NCBI GenBank assembly: GCA_035539855.1
Contig: DATLHO010000216.1
Location: 1-6,420, forward strand
DNA length: 6,420 nucleotides
Source of the DNA: DATLHO01 sp035539855
Lineage (GTDB): Bacteria; Bacteroidota; Ignavibacteria; OLB7
Reading direction: 5' to 3'
Part shown: positions 1-4,372 of the stretch, one piece after another
Layout: every line of letters starts with the position of its first letter
How positions within the stretch are numbered: position 1 is the first letter of the stretch
Translations under genes and position numbers: made by a program
Notes under the pieces: generated by a model
Told to the model about the DNA's origin: nothing
The model's database searches: none
What the model saw: the letters and a program-made list of their open reading frames with translations, nothing else

Positions 1-465
1 CTCTCGGCGATCGCGAACGTGCCGCTGAAGCAGTCGCTCGCGGTGACCGGCTCGGTCAACCAGCGTGGCGAAGTGCAGGCGATCGGGGCGGTCAACGACA
101 AGATCGAGGGCTTCTTCGACCTGTGCGTCGCGCGCGGGCTCTCCGGCCAGGGCGTGGTCATCCCGGCGGCGAACGTCCGGCATCTGATGCTGCGCGCCGA
201 CGTGGTCGACGCTGTCAGGGCGGGCAGCTTCCACATCCACGCGGTGCGAACCATCGACGAGGGGCTGGAGATCCTCACGGGTCAGCCCGCCGGCGAGCGA
301 GGACTCGACGGCGAGTATCTCGTCGGCACGTTCAACCATCGCGTCGACGAGCGGCTCACGTCGATGGCGATGACGCGGCTCGAGTTCGCGTCGCTCGCCA
401 ACGGACAGGGCGCGATCAGCGACGACGACGCGATCGCCGCAATCAGCGGTACCGGCGCGCGCTGA
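1..465 (+). CDS. LonB-type ATP-dependent protease, C-terminal end (5' truncated by window)
   Basis: This is the last 154 codons of a Lon-family protease whose ATPase region and start lie before the window. The reading frame is open from base 1 and ends at TGA 463-465. The visible part is the C-terminal half of the S16 peptidase domain. The run QSLAVTGSVNQRGEVQAIG, followed by VNDKIEGFFDLC, is the family signature, and the lysine at 100-102 matches the catalytic Lys of the Ser-Lys dyad. The catalytic Ser falls upstream and is not visible. The motif VVIPAANVRHLML and the phrase VRTIDEGLEILTG are typical of the stand-alone LonB/AAA_32 type rather than classical LonA. About 55 residues follow the peptidase fold as a tail (EYLVGTFNHRVDERLTSMA). 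The family degrades misfolded and regulatory proteins in the cytoplasm. A GTG at 19 is internal, not a start. The stop is six bases from the stop of the convergent gene at 472. Confidence 0.93.
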   Translation, partial: LSAIANVPLKQSLAVTGSVNQRGEVQAIGAVNDKIEGFFDLCVARGLSGQGVVIPAANVRHLMLRADVVDAVRAGSFHIHAVRTIDEGLEILTGQPAGERGLDGEYLVGTFNHRVDERLTSMAMTRLEFASLANGQGAISDDDAIAAISGTGAR

Positions 466-471
466 GACCGG

Positions 472-837
472 CTACACGGCGGCGACGCGCCGGTCTACGG
501 CGTCGTTGCGATAGTACTCGCGGACACGACGCGCCGTCATCGCGATCAGCGCCCCCAGGCAGACGACGGCGACGAGCGCGAGAATCGCGGCCATTCTTCC
601 GTACGGCATGCCCATCGCCTGGCGCATCGCCGCCAGCGACACGAGCGTCGAGAGCCATTCGACCGCACCGAGCGCCATCGCAGCCTGCACCGCGACGAGC
701 GCCCAGCGCCGGCGCACGAAGACGAGCGCCGTCACGACGAGCGCGAGGGCGACGAGCTCGTAGGATCCGGCGCGAAGGAAGTGGGCTCCGAGAACCAGAG
801 CGGAGAGAACGGCGAGAATTCGTCCGAGAATCAGCAT
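472..837 (-). CDS. Small four-helix integral membrane protein, function unknown
   Basis: A 121-residue hydrophobic protein on the minus strand, starting at ATG 837-835. Four membrane segments can be read at about residues 3-21, 25-41, 45-69 and 82-101. They are separated by charged turns: HFLRAG after helix 1, VRRRW before helix 3, and a basic tail TARRVREYYR after helix 4, which suggests a cytoplasmic C-terminus. The pattern HFLRAG, RRRWAL, VEWL and a Gly-Met-Pro before the last helix looks like a widespread uncharacterised membrane family, but I cannot name it securely. There is only a weak Shine-Dalgarno. A TACCTT box at 876-871 on the minus strand could be a -10 element giving a leader of about 27 bases. 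The gene lies tail-to-tail with the Lon gene and nothing lies downstream in its own direction, so it is probably monocistronic. I am confident that it is a real gene, but its role is unknown. Confidence 0.78.
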   Translation of the reverse strand: MLILGRILAVLSALVLGAHFLRAGSYELVALALVVTALVFVRRRWALVAVQAAMALGAVEWLSTLVSLAAMRQAMGMPYGRMAAILALVAVVCLGALIAMTARRVREYYRNDAVDRRVAAV

Positions 838-985
838 GAAGCACCTGTTCGGAGAAGAGGATCCGAAAGCAAGGTACTCGCGCTCGGCGCCGCCGGTCTA
901 TGAGGCGGATCATATCGGCGGTGCCGTGAGACACTTTCGGGCGCCACGGTGCGTCGTGGGTGTAGGCTCGGCGTGCGCCGCGGTC

Positions 986-1035
986 CCGAACACCTTCGGA
1001 TATTGGGTCGAAACCAATACCTTTGGCGCGTTCGG
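986..1035. promoter_or_regulatory. Nested inverted repeat in the intergenic region upstream of the desaturase
   Basis: The region 838-1127 has no convincing gene. Within it is an unusually A/T-rich island with two nested inverted repeats. The inner arms are TATTGG (1001-1006) and CCAATA (1014-1019) around a 7-base loop. The outer arms are CCGAAC (986-991) and GTTCGG (1030-1035). The stretches between inner and outer arms do not pair well, so this looks more like an operator or an imperfect RNA stem than a terminator. It lies about 95 bases before the desaturase start and about 150 bases before the divergent membrane gene. It could serve either promoter, be a small RNA, or be chance. Confidence 0.3.
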
Positions 1036-1100
1036 TCTCTGCGGTCTGCTCGCCGCGTGGGTCCCCACCCCAGCCGGCGGAGCGCCGCGAGCCCCCCTCG

Positions 1101-1106
1101 TATCCT
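1101..1106 (+). promoter_or_regulatory. Candidate -10 box (TATCCT) of the desaturase gene
   Basis: TATCCT ends 21 bases before the desaturase ATG, which would give a leader of about 15 bases. I see no good -35 hexamer at the usual distance. The main support is that similar TATC boxes occur before crcB, the MFS gene and the tRNA gene in this window. Confidence 0.3.
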
Positions 1107-1127
1107 TCAACGACCCGATCGAACCGC

Positions 1128-2024
1128 ATGCTTCGTTACAAGGCCGACCGTCGCACGCTCGCCTACATGGCGTTCACGACCGTGCTCTTCGCACTTCAAT
1201 GGTACCTGGGTGAGGTCACCTGGTATCTGTACCCGATCGGAATGTTCATGGCGGTTGCCGTCGCGGTCATCGCGCACAACCACAACCACCTGCCGATCTT
1301 CCGGAACTCGCGGCTCAACGCGATCGCCGATTACTGGATCACGATGTTCTACGGCTTCCCCGCCTTCGCGTGGATTCCGACGCACAACGCGAACCACCAT
1401 CAGTACAACAACAAGCTCGGCGACTACACGATCACGTACCGGGCGACCGAGGGCAATCACCTGTTGAGCCTCGTGTCGTATCCGTCGATCAGCGGGTTCT
1501 ATCAGCAGAAGGCCATCGCCGCGTTCCTTCGCGACCAGTGGCAGAACAACCGCGCGCGGTTCTTCCACTGCATCGCGCAGTACGTCGTGCTCGCGGCCTT
1601 CATCGGCGTCGCGCTGCTGATCGACTGGCGCAAGGCGATCTACTTCGTGATCATCCCGCAGCAGTTTGCGCTGTTCGTCATCCTCATCTTCAACTACGTG
1701 CAGCACGTGCATGCCGACGAGGAGTCGACGCTGAACCACTCGCGGAACTTCGTGGGCTTCCTCAACGTGCTGCTGTTCAACAACGGCTACCACACCGTGC
1801 ACCACGAGCGCGCCGGCCTGCACTGGAGCCTGACGCCGGAGGCGCATGCGAAGGTCGCCGACCAGATCGATCCCGTGCTCAACGAGCGCAGCTTCTGGTG
1901 GTACATCTTCCGCGTGTATTTCCTGGCGCCGATCGCACCGCGCTTCAAGACCGTATCGAAGCGCCTCGCGCGCATCGAGCAGGAGCGCCTCGCGTCGGTC
2001 CGCACCTACGACGCGGCGGCCTGA
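1128..2024 (+). CDS. Membrane fatty-acid desaturase (FA_desaturase family)
   Basis: A 298-residue di-iron membrane enzyme expected to insert double bonds into acyl chains (acyl-lipid, acyl-CoA or a related substrate) at the inner membrane. All histidine clusters are present: HNHNH at residues 50-54 (HxxxH), HNANHH at 86-91 (HxxxHH), QHVHAD at 192-197, and NNGYHTVHHE at 218-227 (HxxHH). Hydrophobic spans lie at about 11-27, 33-49, 68-84 and 149-190, and the length is normal for the compact bacterial class. ATG 1128 is chosen because the protein-like sequence starts there (MLRYKADRRTLAYMAF). A TTG at 1023 would only add 35 low-complexity Pro/Arg/Ser residues. No Shine-Dalgarno precedes the ATG. 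The gene stands alone between an intergenic region and a strong terminator, with no ferredoxin or reductase next to it, so the electron donor must come from elsewhere. The family is secure. The substrate is not, and a hydroxylase or ketolase of the same superfamily cannot be excluded. Confidence 0.92.
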   Translation: MLRYKADRRTLAYMAFTTVLFALQWYLGEVTWYLYPIGMFMAVAVAVIAHNHNHLPIFRNSRLNAIADYWITMFYGFPAFAWIPTHNANHHQYNNKLGDYTITYRATEGNHLLSLVSYPSISGFYQQKAIAAFLRDQWQNNRARFFHCIAQYVVLAAFIGVALLIDWRKAIYFVIIPQQFALFVILIFNYVQHVHADEESTLNHSRNFVGFLNVLLFNNGYHTVHHERAGLHWSLTPEAHAKVADQIDPVLNERSFWWYIFRVYFLAPIAPRFKTVSKRLARIEQERLASVRTYDAAA

Positions 2025-2041
2025 GCAATCGAGCCATTCAC

Positions 2042-2082
2042 ACGACGACCCCGGCAGCGTGCTGCCGGGGTCGTCGTCGTTT
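2042..2082 (+). terminator. Rho-independent terminator after the desaturase
   Basis: A perfect 17-bp inverted repeat, 2042-2058 against 2061-2077, with a nominal 2-base turn (effectively four bases), followed by CGTTT. It begins 17 bases after the desaturase stop codon. The stem is very GC-rich; the T-tract is short, as is usual in high-GC genomes. Confidence 0.88.
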
Positions 2083-2155
2083 CGGACGGAATCGATGGCT
2101 CGATGCTTGCGTTAGGGCTGCCCGGGTCGAGTCACATCACACACGAGGTACAGGC

Positions 2156-2329
2156 ATGCAGCGTACACCGCTCTTCACGATCGCGATCATCGCCGCCGCG
2201 ATGACGCTCAGCGGCTGCGAGATGATCGGGGACATTCTTCAGGCCGGCATCTGGATGGGCATCATCCTGGTGGTGATCGTCATCGCGATCATCTACTGGC
2301 TCTATCGGAAGTTTTCCGGCCGGCGATGA
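2156..2329 (+). CDS. Small lipoprotein with one transmembrane helix (57 aa)
   Basis: A 57-residue protein with a bacterial lipoprotein signal: basic start MQRT, hydrophobic core, lipobox LSGC at 18-21 and predicted lipidation at Cys21. After the Cys comes EMIGDILQAGIW, then one strongly hydrophobic helix at about 32-50 and a short basic tail (YRKFSGRR). A lipidated N-terminus followed by a helix would make a small hairpin-like anchor at the inner membrane. The start is ATG 2156, supported by GAGG at 2145-2148 with 7-base spacing. It resembles tiny Cys-Glu-x-Ile-Gly-Asp-Ile proteins seen in several phyla and often mislabelled phosphatidate cytidylyltransferase; that comparison is from memory. 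It follows the desaturase terminator, so it needs its own promoter, which I could not place with confidence. Its last 41 bases overlap the 3' end of the convergent gene at 2289-2480. Function unknown. Confidence 0.8.
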   Translation: MQRTPLFTIAIIAAAMTLSGCEMIGDILQAGIWMGIILVVIVIAIIYWLYRKFSGRR

Positions 2330-2480
2330 GCCACCAGAGAAGCAGCACGATCGTTCCGGCGATCGTGACGACGTCGACGAAGCGCGCGAACGGCGGCGCT
2401 CCCTCGGGCCACAGCATGCCGAGAAGGACGATGGCGTTGAGGACGAGGAGCAGGATGACGAGGCTGCGTGGAGTCTTCAT
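2289..2480 (-). CDS. Small two-helix membrane protein (63 aa)
   Basis: A 63-residue minus-strand protein starting at ATG 2480-2478. It has a basic start (MKTPR), a helix at about 6-23, a Pro/Gly-containing turn (WPEGAPPFARF), a second helix at about 33-52, and a basic Arg/Lys tail. The composition looks like a real membrane hairpin, positive at both ends, so N- and C-termini would be cytoplasmic. The frame stays open upstream for another 50 codons, but those residues are low-complexity and read through the leader of the divergent gene, so the ATG is preferred. There is no clear Shine-Dalgarno. Its 3' end overlaps the convergent lipoprotein gene by 41 bases. I do not recognise a family. It could be a chance ORF, but the membrane topology and codon pattern make a real gene more likely. 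Confidence 0.58.
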   Translation of the reverse strand: MKTPRSLVILLLVLNAIVLLGMLWPEGAPPFARFVDVVTIAGTIVLLLWWLIAGRKTSDRASR

Positions 2481-2511
2481 AGGCGTAGAAAAGGATCGGG
2501 AAACTACCTCT

Positions 2512-2539
2512 TTGACCCGATAGACACGGGCTCTAAGTT
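2512..2539 (+). promoter_or_regulatory. Weak candidate sigma-70-type promoter for the secreted-protein gene
   Basis: TTGACC (2512-2517) matches five of six -35 consensus bases. TAAGTT (2534-2539), 16 bases on, is a poor -10 (three of six). Transcription would start near 2546 and give a leader of about 88 bases before ATG 2634. The region 2481-2633 lies between two divergent genes, so a promoter is expected somewhere in it. Confidence 0.3.
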
Positions 2540-2541
2540 GA

Positions 2542-2614
2542 GGCGCCGGAACTTCCCCTCCGGCGCCATCCGTGCCGGCGCCGGTCCATTCTGCACCCGA
2601 CCGCCCAGGCGGTT
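2542..2614 (+). promoter_or_regulatory. Structured leader with mutually exclusive hairpins before the secreted-protein gene
   Basis: Three 8-base blocks alternate: GGCGCCGG (2542-2549), CCGGCGCC (2560-2567) and GGCGCCGG (2577-2584). The middle block can pair with either flanking block, with loops of about 10 and 9 bases. The first pairing extends to 9 bp (2542-2550 with 2559-2567). A third small hairpin, ACCGCC (2600-2605) with GGCGGT (2608-2613), lies 8 bases before the GGAGG ribosome site at 2622-2626. No long T-tract follows either alternative hairpin. This could be an attenuator-like or translation-control leader, or GC-rich coincidence. If transcription starts near 2546, the first block would be only partly transcribed. 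Confidence 0.35.
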
Positions 2615-2633
2615 CGAACGTGGAGGCCATCTC

Positions 2634-3599
2634 ATGGGCACTCGATTACCCCAGCACACCATCGGTCTTGCGCTCTGTCTGTTGTTCTTCGTTGCCTCAT
2701 CGAGCGCGCTTCGTGCGCAGTTCGGTGACATCCTTGGAGAGGTCGGCAAGGAGGCATTGAAAGGCACGAGCTCGCTGCTCGAAGGAGAACCGCCGATCAC
2801 GACGTCGCTCGATGACGCGAAGTTCGCCGACCCGACACGCGACGCGTTCACGCCCGCTCCAATCCGCTCGCTCGCCGAGCTGCAGCGAACGCCCAACGGC
2901 GGCTTCGTGCTGCAGCCAGGAGCGTGGGCGATGCAGTCGCAGAGTTACTGCCTCAAGGCGGGCACGCACGGACCCGGCGGCGGCGACGGATACCTCTACG
3001 CTCCGCCACTCGGTCCGGCCGATGAGATCGTCATGACGATCGTCCGCAATTCGGTCAACCGACCGTCGATCGCGCAGTCGTCGATCCAGCAACTGCTCTG
3101 GGCGATCATCGCGCGCGCGAAGTTCGAAGACCTGCAGACCGAGCTCAAGGCGACCGCATCGCAATTGCTGACGCCGAGGCAGCTCGCCGAGCTCAACCGC
3201 AACGCACTCGACCTCGTTCCGGGTCCCGTGCTCGACGAGGCCCTCGATGCCGTCCCTGCGCCGCTGCGCGCGATCTACGAGGCCGAGGCGGAGCTTCGTC
3301 GGATGCTCACGAGCTCCGACGGCACGTTCGCCGACATGGAGCGCGTCGCGGTGCTCGCGGGCGCGGCCCCGCTCGGCGAGGGAAGCGTCGAAGTGCCCAG
3401 CGGTCGCTGGTCGCTGCATCCCGACGGATACTACGTTCGCTACATTCCGTCGGGCTACAGCAGCACGCGCGTCGAGATCTGGGTGCCGCAGGGATCTCCC
3501 GCGGTCGGCAAGGAGTTCGATCCGGCGACGCATATCGCCGTGCCGGGCAACACCGCTCGGCAGCGGCTGATCCAGTCGGGCCGCGTGCGGAGTGAGTAG
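2634..3599 (+). CDS. Secreted protein of unknown function (321 aa)
   Basis: A 321-residue exported protein. The signal peptide has a basic start (MGTR), a hydrophobic core at about 10-22 and a likely signal peptidase I site after ALRA at residue 28, leaving a mature chain beginning QFGDIL. ATG 2634 is fixed by GGAGG at 2622-2626 with 7-base spacing; an upstream in-frame extension is low-complexity. The mature protein has an N-terminal amphipathic stretch and then a distinctive block at about 88-125 (GGFVLQPGAW, QSYCLKAGTHGPGGGDGYLY) with the only mature cysteine, Cys106. A helical region containing IQQLLWAIIAR (151-161) follows, then charged helices, and a Tyr/Trp-rich C-terminal block at 257-285 (GRWSLHPDGYYVRYIPSG, ending VEIWVP) likely to form beta strands. 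I do not recognise a characterised family, although the QSYCLKAG/GDGYLYAP block feels like a conserved uncharacterised envelope protein. The gene stands alone, closed by a strong hairpin. Confidence 0.85.
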   Translation: MGTRLPQHTIGLALCLLFFVASSSALRAQFGDILGEVGKEALKGTSSLLEGEPPITTSLDDAKFADPTRDAFTPAPIRSLAELQRTPNGGFVLQPGAWAMQSQSYCLKAGTHGPGGGDGYLYAPPLGPADEIVMTIVRNSVNRPSIAQSSIQQLLWAIIARAKFEDLQTELKATASQLLTPRQLAELNRNALDLVPGPVLDEALDAVPAPLRAIYEAEAELRRMLTSSDGTFADMERVAVLAGAAPLGEGSVEVPSGRWSLHPDGYYVRYIPSGYSSTRVEIWVPQGSPAVGKEFDPATHIAVPGNTARQRLIQSGRVRSE

Positions 3600-3624
3600 C
3601 GTTTGAGTGCGCAATGCAACGTGA

Positions 3625-3662
3625 GCGCGACTGCCTCGCCCCAACCGGCGAGGCAGTCGCGC
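3625..3662 (+). terminator. Hairpin terminator after the secreted-protein gene
   Basis: A perfect 16-bp inverted repeat, 3625-3640 against 3647-3662, with a 6-base loop (CCAACC), starting 25 bases after the stop codon at 3597-3599. There is no proper T-run (GTTC follows), so it may terminate inefficiently or act as an mRNA 3' stabiliser. Confidence 0.75.
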
Positions 3663-3745
3663 GTTCGGGAGATCGGCGAGCGGAGCCGAGCCGAATGGCC
3701 GAGCGCGATCGCAGTCCTCGATCGTCCGTCGTGTTCGCCGAGCGC

Positions 3746-3751
3746 TATCTT
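3746..3751 (+). promoter_or_regulatory. Candidate -10 box (TATCTT) placing crcB on a leaderless or near-leaderless transcript
   Basis: TATCTT ends 8 bases before the crcB ATG at 3760, so transcription would start within about two bases of the start codon. No Shine-Dalgarno is present, which fits. No clear -35 is visible. Confidence 0.4.
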
Positions 3752-3759
3752 TGCGCCGC

Positions 3760-4149
3760 ATGCGACTCTACCTCTATCTCGGCCTCGGCGGCGCTGCCGG
3801 CGTGATCCTGCGTTTCGCGCTCGGCGCGTGGGTGTCGACGGCGCACCCGGTCGCCTCGCGCTTTCCGATCGCCACGCTTCTCATCAACGTCTCGGGCTCG
3901 TTCGCCCTCGGCTTTCTCATGCGCTGGCTCGCCGATGCCGGCGCGACGCGCGACGTGCGGGCGATGCTCACGTCCGGCTTCTGCGGAGGCTTTACGACGT
4001 TCAGCACGTTCAGCTACGAGACGATCGTGTTGATGTCCGAGAGGCGCTACTCCGCTGCGGCCTTCTACGGCTCGGTGAGTCTCGTTGCATCGGTGGCCGC
4101 GTGCTATCTCGGCTTCGCCCTCGCCGAGGTCGTCGCGCGCCGCTCGTGA
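3760..4149 (+). CDS. crcB: Fluoride channel CrcB/Fluc
   Basis: A 129-residue four-helix protein of the CrcB/Fluc family, which works as a dual-topology dimer and lets fluoride leave the cell. Helices lie at about 3-24, 35-56, 66-92 and 98-124. The family marks are all present: GLGGAAGVILRF at 8-19 with the conserved Gly/Arg, TLLINVSGSFALGF at 39-52 with pore Asn43, and GFCGGFTTFSTFSYET at 73-88 with the broken third helix, the two pore Phe (81, 84) and the Thr/Gly that hold the central sodium. The length is typical. ATG 3760 is preferred over TTG 3751, which adds only three residues. There is no Shine-Dalgarno, but a TATCTT box lies 8 bases upstream. I found no fluoride riboswitch before it, unlike many crcB genes. 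It is a single crcB gene, so presumably a homodimer, and it converges on the tRNA gene. Confidence 0.96.
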   Translation: MRLYLYLGLGGAAGVILRFALGAWVSTAHPVASRFPIATLLINVSGSFALGFLMRWLADAGATRDVRAMLTSGFCGGFTTFSTFSYETIVLMSERRYSAAAFYGSVSLVASVAACYLGFALAEVVARRS

Positions 4150-4167
4150 TCACGCACGCAAACGCAG

Positions 4168-4194
4168 AACGCCCGATCGTGATGATCGGGCGTT
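4168..4194. terminator. Bidirectional hairpin terminator between crcB and tRNA-Arg
   Basis: A perfect 11-bp stem, 4168-4178 against 4184-4194, with a 5-base loop, lying between two converging genes. On the minus strand the hairpin (its arm ends in GTT) is followed by CTGCGTTTGCG, so it can end the tRNA transcript. On the plus strand it follows the crcB stop by about 20 bases, with only a weak T-tract. Confidence 0.75.
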
Positions 4195-4200
4195 GCAGTG

Positions 4201-4274
4201 CGCAGCCGTAGGGACTCGAACCCCAAACCTTCTGATCCGTAGTCAGATGCTCTATCCAATTGAGCTACGGCTGC
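4201..4274 (-). tRNA. tRNA-Arg, anticodon ACG
   Basis: Read on the minus strand, the sequence folds into a complete 74-base cloverleaf. The acceptor GCAGCCG (4274-4268) pairs with CGGCTGC (4208-4202). The D arm is GCTC/GAGC with a 9-base loop containing GG. The anticodon stem TCTGA/TCAGA encloses loop CTACGGA, so the anticodon is ACG. The variable loop is five bases. The T arm is TGGGG/CCCTA (one G-U pair) with loop TTCGAGT. The discriminator base is G and CCA is not encoded. With A34 edited to inosine it would read CGU, CGC and CGA, the common arginine codons here. Confidence 0.98.
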
Positions 4275-4298
4275 GGCGCTCTCGTTGAGAGAGTCACG

Positions 4299-4328
4299 AA
4301 GATATGCTCCGAAGCGCAGCCTCGCCAA
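4299..4328 (-). promoter_or_regulatory. Candidate promoter of tRNA-Arg
   Basis: On the minus strand, TTGGCG (4328-4323) and TATCTT (4304-4299) are 18 bases apart. The -10 box ends 24 bases before the tRNA 5' end, giving a short leader of about 17 bases to be trimmed by RNase P. It lies on the opposite strand across an alternative upstream start of the MFS gene. Confidence 0.5.
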
Positions 4329-4349
4329 GGGCAAGGTTGCTTGTGTTTG

Positions 4350-4355
4350 TATCTC
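4350..4355 (+). promoter_or_regulatory. Candidate -10 box (TATCTC) of the MFS gene
   Basis: TATCTC ends 17 bases before ATG 4373 and would give a leader of about 11 bases. There is no recognisable -35. It is supported mainly by the same kind of box before the desaturase, crcB and the tRNA. Confidence 0.28.
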
Positions 4356-4372
4356 ATGCAGCCGACACTCCG

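Noticed and set aside
123..839. Long Arg-rich plus-strand frame, and the overlapping minus-strand frame 443-1129
   Set aside because: Composition typical of out-of-frame high-GC DNA; the Lon end and the 121-residue membrane protein explain the region.
1023..1127. TTG-initiated 35-residue extension of the desaturase
   Set aside because: Low-complexity Pro/Arg/Ser sequence not seen in the family; ATG 1128 begins the recognisable protein.
1370..2155. A long plus-strand frame running through the desaturase into the lipoprotein
   Set aside because: The part before 2156 is an Arg/Pro-rich shadow of the desaturase and crosses its terminator; only the lipoprotein from ATG 2156 is supported.
3731..3745. 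GTGTTCGCC resembling part of the fluoride aptamer
   Set aside because: The remaining conserved core and pairing segments are missing and only about 20 bases remain before the start codon.
2697..3761. A 354-codon open frame on the minus strand
   Set aside because: Arg-rich, low-complexity shadow of the secreted-protein gene, which has a signal peptide and a strong ribosome site.
4201..4274. tRNA-Arg as an attachment site for an integrated element
   Set aside because: No integrase nearby and no repeat of the tRNA 3' end seen elsewhere in the window.
4104..4334. A minus-strand frame over the tRNA containing AQLDRASDYGSEGLGFESL
   Set aside because: This is the classic spurious translation across a tRNA gene; the DNA is fully explained by tRNA-Arg.
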